Under the pieces are notes generated by a model, which made no database searches, was not told where the DNA came from, and saw only the letters and a program-made list of their open reading frames with translations. This document shows positions 1 through 10,234 of a stretch of 64,000 nucleotides of DNA, piece after piece (position 1 is the first letter of the stretch; each line of letters starts with the position of its first letter). A program made the translations under genes and the position numbers. The stretch is taken from positions 456,506 to 520,505 of the forward strand of contig NW_020312004.1 of assembly GCF_003144115.1 (NCBI RefSeq), read 5' to 3'. The stretch comes from Tilletiopsis washingtonensis. Its lineage: Eukaryota > Basidiomycota > Exobasidiomycetes > Entylomatales.

Positions 1-77
1 CCGATCAAGGGTGGAACGCGCATGGTGTGTGCTGGCTGGTTGCGCAAACTCGCTTTTTCGCTAACCCCTCGACTCAG

Positions 78-2235
78 AGCTCGTCGGGCGTGCCCTGACA
101 GACTCGGTGCGGGCTTGGCTCGCTGAGAACGGCAAGGGCGGCACGCCGCCGCCGCCGGCATCGCTGCTTGTGCTGCCGAACGAGATTGCCGCCGGCGCCA
201 ACCTGCTGGCCTTCTCGCGTGGCTTCAAGGGCGCATTCAGCGTCGACATCTTCTTCTCGTCGAATGGCTCTCAGCCGCTCGATGGCGCGGCCCTCACGGC
301 TGGCCTCGCGGCAAGTCGTGAGGCGTACGATGAGCGCCTCGAGCGCACGCTCGGCCTGCGCGCCAAGGGCTTCAGCGACAAGCTCGTGGCCTTTGCCAGC
401 GAGCTGACCAGCTCGCTGCTCGGCGGCATCGGCTACTTCTACGGCTCAAGCATTGTCGACCGCTCCTTCCGCCATGCCTACGACACGGGCTCCGGCGGCG
501 GCAAGATGGACTTCGACGAGGAGGATCCGCAGCCTGACCCGCGGCTGACGGAGGAGCGAGGACTCCTGACCGCGACACCGTGCCGCGACACGTTCCCGCG
601 CGGCTTCTACTGGTGAGCTACTGATCGTCTCCGTTCGGCAGCCACGCTGATCTGTCGCGAAAGGGACGAGGGCTTCCACCTGGCGCAGATCGGCACGTGG
701 GACAACGATCTGAGGTGAGTCCGTCGAGCGAACGAGCAGAGCGACGCTCACACTCTTGCAGCCTTGACATTCTCGACTCCTGGATCGACCTCATCGACGA
801 CGACGGCTGGGTCGCGCGCGAGCAGATCCTCGGCGAGGAGGCGCGCAAGCGGGTAAGTGGCCGGCAGTCTTCTCTGCCTTTGCTCGTGCTCATCACCCTC
901 GTCAGGTGCCGCAAGAGTTCCAGACACAGTATCCGCTCTACGCCAATCCGCCAACGCTCATCATGGGCCTGACGATGTACATCGACCGTCTGAACGCTGC
1001 GCAAGACGGCACGGCGCCCGAGATGGACATCGGAGGAGCTGCCTCTGGGCAGCAGGTGTTCGGCGCACTGGCCGGCATCGAAGGTCACGCTTCCGAGCTG
1101 CTGCGTGATGCAGACGCGGCTCGCGACTTCCTCAAGCGCATCTACTCGCGTCTGCGCACGCACTACCTCTGGTTCCGCCGCACGCAGGCCGGCGAGATCG
1201 ACCAGTGGGACCGCGCTGCGCGATCGAATGAGGCCTACCGCTGGCGCGGACGCTCAAAGACGCACGTCCTGACCTCGGGCATGGACGACTACCCGCGTGC
1301 ACCCGTGCCGCACTCGGGAGAGCTGCACCTCGACCTGCTCTCGTGGATTGGCTCGTTTGCCGACGCTATGCGCCGCATCGCCGAGGCGACCGGCGAGGAG
1401 GCCCACGCAGCCGAGTACGCCGAGCACTACAAGGGCGTCGTGCAGAACCTTGAGGGTGCGTGTGAGCGCTCTGTCATGCCTTTCATCGCTGACGTCTGCG
1501 CCAGATCTGCACTGGAGCGACGACGAGCAGATGTACTGCGACGCATCGGTCGACGAGTTCGGTGAGTCCGCGAGCCCCTGCATCTGCCAACACCCGCTGA
1601 TGCTGGCTGCAGACCAAACGTTCCACGTGTGCCACAAGGGCTACATGTCGCTCTTTCCATTCCTGCTCGGCCTGCTCGAGCCGGACAGCGAGCGTCTCGC
1701 GGCGATCTTCGATTTGGTCCAGGACCCGCAGCATCTATGGTCCGACTTTGGCGTGCGCAGCCTCAGCATGCAGGACCCCAACTTCGGCCAGGGTGCGTGG
1801 GATGTGGCGGTCTGCCTGATGCTCCGCTGATGATGCGCCTCACACAGGCGAGGACTACTGGCGCGGCGCCATCTGGATGCCGATGAACTATCTCGCTCTC
1901 CAGGCGCTGCACAAGGTGAGCGTGTCGACACCGCTCCAGTCGCCTCTCGCTCACAGCTTCACCCCCCAGAAATATGCCCGCGAGCACGGGCCGCAGCAGG
2001 AGCGTGCGCAGCAGCTGTACAGCCAGCTGCGCGACAATCTCATCAACAACACATTCAAGGTGCGCCGAGGTTCGCGGTCCTCATTTGCACACGGGCTGAC
2101 CGTGCATCGCAGGAGTACGAGCGCACCGGCTACGTGTGGGAGCAGTACAACGCTCGCACCGGCCACGGCCAGCGCAACAAGCCGTTCACCGGCTGGACGA
2201 GCCTCGTGGCGCTCATCATGGCCGAAAAGTACTGA
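78..2235 (+). CDS. GLS1: Mannosyl-oligosaccharide glucosidase (glucosidase I), 3' part
   Basis: Glucosidase I (glycoside hydrolase family 63) is an ER membrane enzyme that removes the outermost alpha-1,2-linked glucose from the freshly transferred N-glycan Glc3Man9GlcNAc2, opening the calnexin and quality-control pathway. Nine exons are visible: 78-612, 664-714, 762-852, 906-1455, 1505-1561, 1613-1792, 1848-1915, 1970-2059 and 2113-2235, giving the last 580 residues. Family-typical stretches are PRGFYWDEGFH across the first visible intron, QYPLYANPPT, KGYMSLFPFLLGLL, GEDYWRGAIWMPMNYLAL and the C-terminal NKPFTGWTSL. This is the catalytic (alpha/alpha)6 half. The signal anchor and the N-terminal beta domain lie left of the window. 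Bases 1-77 end in an acceptor-like CTCAG and may contain the end of an upstream exon, but I could not fix its frame. Introns are 47-57 bases. Identification is firm; the upstream exon border is less so. Confidence 0.93.
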
Positions 2236-2369
2236 GCATGTCCGGCCCGCTGCTGGGCCGCGCCGCTACCAACCTAATTCTATCTCACTGCTGCGCCGCA
2301 CGTCGGCTCTCTCATAACGCGTATATTGAGCAAAGGTGACGAGCGTGTCCGGACTGCGCAGCAGGGACT

Positions 2370-4322
2370 CTACAGCAGGTCGAAGAGGTCCGGCTTCTTC
2401 TGTGCCTGCTGCGGCGGCTGCTGCGCGGGTGCGTTGCTGCCCCACACCGCGCTCGAGCTCTTGTCGCGCGCCATCTCCGCCAGGCTCATCTTGCCCTTGC
2501 CCTTCTGCGCGGCGGCGCCCGTCGAGGCGGTGCCCGAGCTGGCCGCCCAAAGGTCGTCGAAGCCAAACGCACCGCTGCTCGCCGGTGCGGCCGGCTTTGC
2601 AGCAGCTGCAGGGGTGCCAGAGGACGCACGTGTGGGTGCCATGACGGCGCTGCCGCTGTACGATGGCGTGGATGCGGGTGCTGGGCGAGATGCAGCGAGC
2701 GGCGCAGCTGGTGCGGCGGCAGCGGCCGCAGGTGCGGCCTGGAAGCTGAGGGAAGGCAGCTGGTCAGCGCACGTCTTCGCAGCACACGCTACGCAGCGCA
2801 ACGCACTCGTCAAAGTCGTCAAAGTCGAGGCTCGCAGTGGGCTTGGCGGGCGCTGCAGCCCGGGCCGGAGCAGCAGCAGGAGCAGCCACAGCGGCCGGCT
2901 TCTGCTCCTCATCGTCGTCATCAAAGGAGAAGAGGTCCTGCACCACGGGCGCAGCCTTGGCTGGTGCCTCGGGGGCGCGCGCTGCCGCCCGCGTCGTGCT
3001 GGAGCGCGGTGCCGGCTTCGGCTTGGACGTGCGCTCCTCGGCGTCGCCCGCGTCGTACTCATCGAACTCCTCTGCCCGGTCACCGCCGTAGCCGCCTCCT
3101 CCACTGCCGCCCGCCGACGAGCCGCCGTAGCCGCCGGCGCCGAGGCCGCTGGCAAAGGCCGAGTCCGAGCCGAAGCCGCCGTAGCGGCCCGTGCCCGAGC
3201 CGGGAATGAAGTCGCCGGCACCGCCGCCCTGCGTGTACTTCTGCCGGTTGGCGCGCGCCTTGCGGCGCTCCTGCCGGATCGCCTCGACGTCGCCGAGCAG
3301 CGTCGAGAGCTCCTTGGAGCGCGTGCGCACTGAGCAAGGCAAGCGTCAGCACAAAGCTTGCATGCTCTGGTGATCGCATCGCACCATTGATGCCCTGGTC
3401 CTTGCCCGCCTCGTCGATGTAGTGGAAGTTGCGCAGGATCTTGATCGTGCCGAGGTGCGAGCGCGCATCATCGACGACACGCTCCGAGCCGTGCTTGACG
3501 AGATACTCGAGCAGCTGCAGCGCCTAGAAAGAGCAGCGCGTCCGGCGTCAGCATGCCAGTCGCCAGCAATAGACTGCCACGGCGGCGCACCTTGTAGATC
3601 ATGCGCCACTCGCGCGCCTCGCGCTCCATGAAGTTGCGGTAGATGGCGGGCATGATCTCGTTGAAGTCGGCAAAGTTGTTGGTCGCCTGGGCGATCTCCT
3701 GCATCTGCGTCGAGGACGCGCCCCTGAAACGAGATAGACCTCCGTCAGCGCCAGTTTGGGAATGACGCTCGGAGTCCGAGAGGCAGCGCGGCCGCAAGAC
3801 CCTGAGGCGCTTCCATCACATTGGCAGACCGACGACCACCTCTCGCCAGCACAGCAGGCGAGGCGCCCGACACCGCTGCCGAGCCGCGACAAGCCGCGCA
3901 TGCGGCCGTGGCTCTCGTCGCGCTCGCTGCGACTCAACATTCCACCAGCTGTGCGCCGCTGGCTATGCTATCCGCTCAAGCGGCACGGGACGAGCCACTC
4001 GCAGCGTCACAACCTTGCTGCTGCTCCGTGCCGCTGCTCGCAAGCCGTGCGCACGTGCTAGCCCCTGCACATTGCCCGACACCCACAACCCCAGCCGCCG
4101 CTCCACATATACCGCCGCACACGCACCACTTCTCGTCGCTGGTGGCCTCCTTGACCTTAGCCTCCATCTCGCTGACATTGAGGGCCCAGTTGAGGGCGCC
4201 GGTGTACGCGCGGCGCACGTCGTACATCGTCAGCTGGCTGATCTTGGAGCCGATGTCCTCGAGATCCTGCGCAGAAGCGTGAGTGACGCGCAGACGCGCG
4301 CGCGGCCGCGCATACACACCAT
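2370..4322 (-). CDS. ENT3: Epsin-like clathrin adaptor with ENTH domain (Ent3/epsinR type)
   Basis: ENTH-domain adaptors of the Ent3/epsinR class bind phosphoinositides and SNAREs and recruit clathrin, AP-1 and GGA at the trans-Golgi and endosome. Exons on the minus strand: 4322-4320, 4266-4127, 3723-3591, 3523-3385, 3329-2807 and 2745-2370, giving 437 residues. The start is unusual: ATG alone forms the coding part of exon 1 (ATG|GTGTGT...GCGCAG|GATCTC), giving M-DLEDIGSKI. The ENTH domain covers about residues 12-150 (MEAKVKEATSDEKW, LQLLEYLVKHGSERVVDDAR, GKDQGINVRTRSKEL). The tail is Gly/Ala-rich and disordered and holds short adaptor motifs: DFDDFDF and FGFDDLW resemble gamma-ear binding motifs, and the very C-terminus LFDLL is a clathrin-box-like motif. 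The second intron (3724-4126) is 403 bases, far longer than its neighbours. Shares a divergent promoter with the proteasome gene. Confidence 0.93.
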
Positions 4323-4754
4323 GCTGGGCAGGCGGAGTGGGTGGGCGGGTGGTGGTGGTGCTGGCGTGAGGGATGATGCAACGCCCACGCTGCGCCAGCG
4401 CCGCGTGCTTCGGGCGCACGCTCGCTGTCACCGCTCCCCGGCGGCGCAGGTGTTGGTCGGCGCGGGGGGGCGTGGGAGTGCTTACGTCAGCACACGCGCC
4501 GGGTGGTCTGAGCGCGACACGCGGCCCTCGACGGAGCTTCCGATGCTCTTGCTGCTCCTCCCACCTCCACCGCTCGCCGCATCCTCTCCTTGTGGCTCCT
4601 CACTCTCACCAGCAGCGCCGCTAGTCTCTCCGCGCCGCCCTCGAAAAGCTCACCGCTTCGGCACTTCTCCTCCGACTGCGCTTCTGCCGCCTGCTGCGCC
4701 CGCGCCGCCTGATCTCTTGCCCGCTGGCCTCGCACCCTCTGCCGCCTGCCCAGC
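4323..4754. promoter_or_regulatory. Divergent promoter between ENT3 and PUP2
   Basis: These 432 bases separate the start codons of two divergently read genes and must hold both promoters and 5' UTRs. The sequence has CT-rich stretches on the plus strand close to the PUP2 start. I see no further gene; the small open frames here have no recognisable product. Confidence 0.6.
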
Positions 4755-6033
4755 ATGTTCATGACCCGCGACGGCTACGACCGGTGCGTGTGCTGTGCAG
4801 CATGCAGACCTGCTGCCACTGCTCACCCCTTCCGCATACCAGGGGCGTCAACACCTTCTCGCCCGAGGGCCGTCTCTTCCAGGTCGAGTATGCGCTCGAG
4901 GCCATCAAGCTCGGCAGCACGGCGCTCGGCCTCGCCACGCCCGAGGGCACCGTGCTCGCCGTTGAGAAGCGCGTGCAGAGCGCGCTGCTCGAGAAGAGCA
5001 GCATCGAGAAGATCATGGAGATCGACGCGCACGTCGCCTGCGCCATGAGCGGCCTCACCGCCGACGCGCGCACGATGATCGAGCATGCACGCGTCACCAG
5101 CCAGGTGAGTCGCGCGACGAGCGGCAGCGACTGGGCTGTGACGAGACGTGAAGGTGGAGTATGGCTGTGAGGTGTAAGGGCAGAATCTGGAAGTGGCGCA
5201 AACGTCTCGTCGGCGCAGCGCAGGCGTGCGAGAGCTCGGTGCAAGGAGACTGGCTGCAGCATGCCCGGCGGTGGCAGGTGTCGGAGAGCGCATTCGTATG
5301 CTTCATGGCGCGCATGCGGAGAGCATTGTCGTGAGGGAACTGTTCCATCTCTCCGCGTCTCTGGCATTTTCTCATCTGCTGGGCTCCGGCTGACACGCCC
5401 CGCGCAGAACCACAACTTCACCTACGACGAAGAGATCAAGGTCTCGTCGGTCACACAAGCAGTGTGCGACCTGGCGCTGCGCTTCGGCGAGAGCACAGAA
5501 GACGACGAGGCGATGATGGTGAGTGCGGGCGGTGGCTGAATCGCTGCAGCCGGCGGGCGCTGATGCCGCATCTCGCAGTCGCGTCCGTTCGGCGTCGCTC
5601 TGCTCATCGCTGGTATTGACTCAAATGGGCCGCAACTGTGAGTGCTCTCCATGCTTGACACCGACCAGCCGCTCACAGCCCTCTGCAGCTTCCACGCCGA
5701 CCCGTCCGGCACGATGGTGCGGTATGACGCCAAGGCCATCGGTTCGGGCTCGGAGGGTGCACAGTCGGAGCTGCAAGACAAGTACAAGAAGGTGCGTTGC
5801 AGTTGCGGGCTGTCTGCGCTCGTCTGCTGATCATATGCCTGTAGAATATGTCGCTGCGCGATGCTGAGCTGCTGGCACTGCGTGTGCTGAAGCAGGTCAT
5901 GGAGGAGAAGCTCGACGAGCACAACGTGCAGCTGGCCGTCGTGACGCCGCGCACGTCGCGCGACGGCCGTCAGTCGGGGCAGTTCCGCATCCTGGCCGAG
6001 GCCGAGCTCAAGGAGCTCGTGGCCGCTATGTAG
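4755..6033 (+). CDS. PUP2: 20S proteasome subunit alpha5
   Basis: Alpha5 is one of seven alpha subunits in the outer rings of the 20S proteasome core; it is structural and lacks the catalytic N-terminal threonine. Exons: 4755-4783, 4843-5104, 5408-5518, 5579-5637, 5689-5791 and 5845-6033, giving 250 residues, the normal size. The N-terminus [20 protein letters not shown] followed by [19 protein letters not shown] is the proteasome alpha signature. The interior [20 protein letters not shown] and [13 protein letters not shown] are also conserved. The C-terminal exon encodes [20 protein letters not shown], matching alpha5. The first ATG is used because the RGVNTFSP stretch must follow directly. 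The intron 5105-5407 is 303 bases, unlike the roughly 55-base introns around it. Confidence 0.96.
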
Positions 6034-6170
6034 ATGCAATACACACATGCGCAGCAGGGTGAACGGGTGGACGTCGTGGGAAGGTCGGCGAACAGGGGTG
6101 AAGCCGCAATTGCGCGGACAAGGTGCGCCTCAGCTTGGTGCGAGCGCTCTCCTCTCACCCACCACAGACC

Positions 6171-7702
6171 ATGCCAGCCCTCGAGTCGTCGCTGCTCTTC
6201 GTCGCCTTTGGCTGCCTGCTCAGCCTGCTCCTCATCCGCGCGCCTCTCGACGCCTGGTCGCCGGCGACGGCACCTGCCTCGCCGCCGTGTCCGCATCCGC
6301 CTCACAACCATGCCTACCCGCCTACCGCCCCGCCACCGCCACCAGCGGCGCCTGGAGGGATGGCGCCGTACCAGCCGCCGTATCCGTATCCGCCTGGCGG
6401 GCCTCACGCGCCAGCAGCACACGTGCAGTCGCATCCAGGCGCCTCGGTCTCCTCGTTCCTCGTGCTGCTCATCGCGACGGCCATCATGGGCTGGCTCAGC
6501 TGGACGACGGTCTGGCCAGAGGCGGCTGCGGATGCAGGGGGCACGACTGGCGCGGCAGCTGCAGCGGATGGGGCGGATGCTGCGATCAAGGCAGATACAG
6601 CAGGCAGCAAAGATGATGAGAAGAAGCCAGAGGAGGCTCCAGCAGCCAAGGACGATGAGTCCGAGGTCGAGGCCGCCGCATCGCCCACGATCTCCTCTGC
6701 TGCCGCATCTGCTGGCTCGATGAGCTCGCCGACGTCGAGCAGGCATTCGTCTGGCAAGAGCAAGCACAGTCAAAGTTCTGCACGGCCCTCTTCTCCTCCG
6801 CCACGGCCGTCGAGCCCCGAGCCAGAGCCAGCGCCAGAAGAGCCGCACACAAGGATAGAGGCACTGGCCGCTGCGCTGCCGCTGCCCGAGGTCGTGCGCA
6901 ACGTCGTCGAGGCGCTGTCGAAGCCGCTGAAGGAGGACAAGCCGGCTGCGGAAAGCAGCTCTGCATTGGGCGACAAGCAGGATGGCGGTCACGAGAGTGC
7001 GAAAAAGCAGGGCGGAGGGAAGAGTGGCGGCGGGGGAAGAACAGTGGCGGCGGCAAGCAAGGCAAGTCGCCAGACAGCACGCCAGAGACTTCATCGCCGG
7101 CGCCCGAGGAAGTCGTGTCGGAGCCGCCGACGGCGATGCCGGAGCGCAGCAGCTCAGCCGTGGCCGAGCTGGCGGCGCAGCGTGGCTTGACGACACGGCC
7201 GCCAGCGGACCTGCTCGAGCGTGCCACGCAGGAGCTCGTCGCCAAGCATCCGGAGCTGGCACGTGCAGGCGCAGCGGACGTCAGAGGTGAGCCTCGTTCG
7301 GACTGAGCGTTCCAGCCACGCTGAGGTACGCCCTTGCCAGATGCGCTCGACTCGATCTTTGCCGGCTCGAAGCGGCCGGCAGTGAGTGACGAGCAGCGTC
7401 TCCCGAATGCGCAGCTGACACCGATGCAGAGCACACCCAAGCCAAGCTCCTCCGGCGCAGTCGATCCGCTGCTGCACGCAATCGAGAACCTGCGCTCCTT
7501 CGCCAGCGGCACGGCACAAGCCGCCACATCCGACGCCAAGGGTGTCGCTCGCGAGGTAAAGGGCATTCTCAAGAAGTCTGTACACTTTCCTGGCGATCGT
7601 CCATCAAGGCCGGAAGAAGCCGCACCGACACCGGCATCGCTGCCCGCCGATGCCGCCATGCAGCGCATCGCCGATCTCGCTCGGCGGCTCAATGCTTCGT
7701 AG
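6171..7702 (+). CDS. Predicted two-helix membrane protein of unknown function
   Basis: I do not recognise this protein. The ATG at 6171 is the first in frame. Residues 1-25 form a hydrophobic segment (SSLLFVAFGCLLSLLLI), followed by a Pro/Tyr-rich stretch, a second hydrophobic segment near residue 100 (SFLVLLIATAIMGWLSWTTV) and a long charged, Ala/Glu/Ser-rich disordered tail. A later part reads LLERATQELVAKHPELARAG and the C-terminus is MQRIADLARRLNAS. Introns at 7287-7340 and 7382-7429 are clear; the second is 48 bases and keeps the frame. Around 7020-7075 the frame must change: either a G-run (about 7033) is one base short, or a 50-base intron with a weak GTGGCG donor ends at about 7070. 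The Gly/Lys/Ser reading on both sides favours a missing base. The protein would be 476 or 459 residues. The stop lies only 12 bases from the stop of the convergent TRM140 gene. Confidence 0.6.
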
Positions 7703-7714
7703 CCCTGCAAGTGT

Positions 7715-9232
7715 CTATTGCGCTTGTGCAGCCGGCTCGCTGTACAGCGACTGTAGCTTGACCTGGTTCCACACGCGCCACATGCTCTTGCGCTCCTTGC
7801 GGTTGAGCAGCAGCCGCCGGTCGGTGGCAAGCTGCAGCGTCTTGAAGTCGTACTGTGTCTCGTCGACGGGCTCTGCCGGCGTGCTGGCATCGCCATCGTC
7901 GGCAGTGATGGATGGCGGTGTGGCGCGGAACATGCCCTGCAGCTCGTCGGGCGTGAAGAAGTACACTGCGCAGCGCGTCAGATGATGACTGAAGCGCCTC
8001 ACACGCGCAATGCTCACCTCGTGTGCCATCGCCACGAACTGTGAGCATCGTTGTCAGCAGATGACAGCAGCGGTACTGCGCTGCCACTCACCGTAGAAGT
8101 TCTCGTCGAGCAAGCGACCCTTACGGAAGCGCAGTTGCGGCAGGTCGTGCCGCCCGTAGTCGCGCAGAAGCACCATGCCGCCGGGCTTCAGCGCCGTGCG
8201 GACGTTGCGCACCGCGGCTTCCCACTCGCGCGGATGCAGCGCAGAGAGCACGAAGATGAGCACGACGATGTCGAGCGAGTGCGGCTCGATGCCCTCGGGC
8301 AGCTTTGCCGCAGTCTCCGCGAACGGCATGTCAGCCGAGACGGGCGGCGATGTGGATGACAGGTCCCAGACGCTGGATGTCAGTGAGCCGACCGGAGGCG
8401 ACTCGTAGAGGGGATTTGACTGCGAAATCGGGGACTGCATCAGCGAAGCACCTTAATTTGGCTGGCTGCGGCTCACCTTGACGACTCGCACAGCCTCCGA
8501 AGAGTAGTCGCAGGCGAATAGGCGCAGATGCGGGTTCTGGTTCATCTCGAGCAGGGGAAAGACTGTGTTGCCGGCGCCGCACCCCACCTCGAGGACTGCA
8601 CACGGCCCGCGCTGTGTGATGAAGAGTGAGCACGGAGGCGGCAGCCAGCACTCGACATGCTCACGTCTGCCGCCGTGGTCGCGACGAGCTCCGGGAACTC
8701 GTGGTGCAGCCAGTGCCGGTCCTTGAAGAAGCGATTGTCGTGGCTCGAGTAGAATGTGTCCCAGTAGCTCGCGGCGCTCGCATGATACTTGTCTGCGGAC
8801 TGGTCAGCGCTTGCAGCGGCGGCGAGGCGAGGAACTCACCTGCGTCTTCTTGGCTGACGCGCGTCTCTCGTTGCTTGGCCAGCAGCCCTTCCACCATGGC
8901 AACGTGCTCCGGCGGCGGCTTTGCATGATCCCTGTGATGCGCCCTCTCAGTCTCAAAGGCGCAGCCCTATTCCGCCGCCTGACTGACCATGCGTTGTGCT
9001 GCCACATGTCGTCCTCATCGCCCAGATACCGCGAGCCAAACGTCCGCCCGCCCTTGTCCGCCTCCGTCGGCTCAGTGCGATGGAATGCTTGCGGCTGCAC
9101 TTCTGAAGTAGAGGCGGCAGCATTGTCTGCAAGATGCACGTCGGCAAGTGCTGTAGCCCTGCAAACGACACCATCGTCAGCCTTGAAGCACTTTCGTGGG
9201 CCAACACTGCCCGGCCGACCCTGCCTTATCAT
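7715..9232 (-). CDS. TRM140: tRNA N3-methylcytidine-32 methyltransferase (METTL2/Trm140 family)
   Basis: Trm140/METTL2 enzymes use SAM to methylate C32 to m3C in the anticodon loop of tRNA-Thr and some tRNA-Ser/Arg. Exons: 9232-8988, 8931-8840, 8792-8665, 8611-8477, 8434-8092, 8038-8018 and 7965-7715, giving 404 residues. Diagnostic stretches are [10 protein letters not shown]...HNAWDH near the N-terminus (this family, not METTL6), [20 protein letters not shown], the SAM-binding [55 protein letters not shown], and [20 protein letters not shown] at the end. One exon is only 21 bases. The start at 9232 is the nearest in-frame ATG but is uncertain: an acceptor-like GTTTGCAG at about 9160 could mark an intron and an exon further upstream. 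Confidence 0.92.
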
Positions 9233-9385
9233 CGCAGCGCCCGGCAAGGTATGAACGAATACAATGCACAGGTGACGAGCGGTACATGGGCCCAGGTCGG
9301 GAACAAGAGAATGGCTGCACGGCCGAGCGTGACGTGCAGGGCGAGCCGCGATCAAGGACGACAGCACGGTGCCTCGTCAAGATGC

Positions 9386-10234
9386 TCACAGAGTCTGCTC
9401 CTTCGCTGCCGGGAGCGCGGCCGCCGGCTCACCACCGGCCGAGCCCTGCGTCTCGCCCTCGGTCGCTTCGGCGATGATGCCGGCGAGCGCCTCGGGGAAG
9501 TCGAGCCCGGCGACAGCGTCGCGACCGGCAGGCGAGAGCTTGCGCCACGTCTTGCGCAGAATGTCGACGAATTTGCGCCGCGGGTACTCGCCGTGCTGCG
9601 CCGCAAACGACGCGAGCTGCTCCTGTAGGAAGACGAGCACAGCGGCGTCCTCGAGCAGCTGTTCATAAGCGTCAGTACGTGTATGTACTGACGCCTCCTG
9701 CAGCACCTTGTCGCCTCTCGCAGCGACGCACTGCTGCGCGTAAGCCGTGCCTGTTCTGTTGCCCACCGCTGCCAAGCTGCTCCACGGGCTCGCTCGCCCG
9801 CTACCTGCTGAGGTGCTCACCTGTGTGCCGAGCTCGCCGCTCTCCTTGCCCGGCTGCAGGTCCGTCTTGCTGACCCACGTGCGCACGGCGTCGCACTCGC
9901 GCTCGGCGACACCCACCTGGCGCAGCAGCTCACGCGCACGGTCGCCCTGCAGCACGTAGAGGCTGCGGCGCCACTTGAGGTAGCCGGCCTTGCCCTCGGG
10001 AAACGAGTCGCGCGGCGTGGCGAAGCGCTCGAGGTGCTGGCAGCGCGCGGCGAGCGCCAGCAGCTCGGGCGCCTCGGCGGCGGCGAGCGCGGCGTAGAAG
10101 GGCCTGGCGGCGAGCGCCGCGGCCCAGCGCTCGACGCCGTCGGCGTAGTGCAGCTCCTCGCCCTTGGGGTCGGCGGCGTGTGCCTCGTCGACGAGGCGGC
10201 GCGCGGCGGCGTATGCGTCGGCAGAGGAGGCCAT
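9386..10234 (-). CDS. DUF4202 domain protein
   Basis: A small protein of the DUF4202 family, found in bacteria and fungi; its biochemical role is not established as far as I know. Two exons (10234-9821 and 9658-9386) give 228 residues. Family-like features are DEAHAADP near residue 17, HLERFATPRDSFPEGKAGYL, WRRSLYVLQGDRA and, across the splice site, GTQLLEDAAVLVFLQEQLA. The intron 9659-9820 is 162 bases and divisible by three, so an uninterrupted frame runs through it; I call it an intron because of the GTGAGC donor, a TACTGACGC branch site, the GAACAG acceptor and the conserved LEDAAVLVF junction. A perfect hairpin lies inside it. The ATG at 10234 begins a normal-length family member. Confidence 0.82.
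   Translation of the reverse strand: MASSADAYAAARRLVDEAHAADPKGEELHYADGVERWAAALAARPFYAALAAAEAPELLALAARCQHLERFATPRDSFPEGKAGYLKWRRSLYVLQGDRARELLRQVGVAERECDAVRTWVSKTDLQPGKESGELGTQVSTSAGSGRASPWSSLAAVGNRTGTAYAQQCVAARGDKVLQEASVHTRTDAYEQLLEDAAVLVFLQEQLASFAAQHGEYPRRKFVDILRKTWRKLSPAGRDAVAGLDFPEALAGIIAEATEGETQGSAGGEPAAALPAAKEQTL
9669..9694. repeat. Perfect 10-bp inverted repeat inside the DUF4202 intron
   Basis: GCGTCAGTAC, a six-base loop GTGTAT, then GTACTGACGC: a perfect hairpin. On the gene's strand its left arm contains the intron branch site (TACTGACGC), so pairing would hide it. It lies 10 bases from the acceptor. Confidence 0.85.

Noticed and set aside
1-2235. Biosynthetic cluster or symbiosis island
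   Set aside because: Neighbouring genes belong to unrelated housekeeping pathways with no shared strand or spacing.
5105-5407. Box C/D snoRNA in the long PUP2 intron
   Set aside because: I looked for TGATGA and CTGA boxes with pairing ends and found no convincing set.
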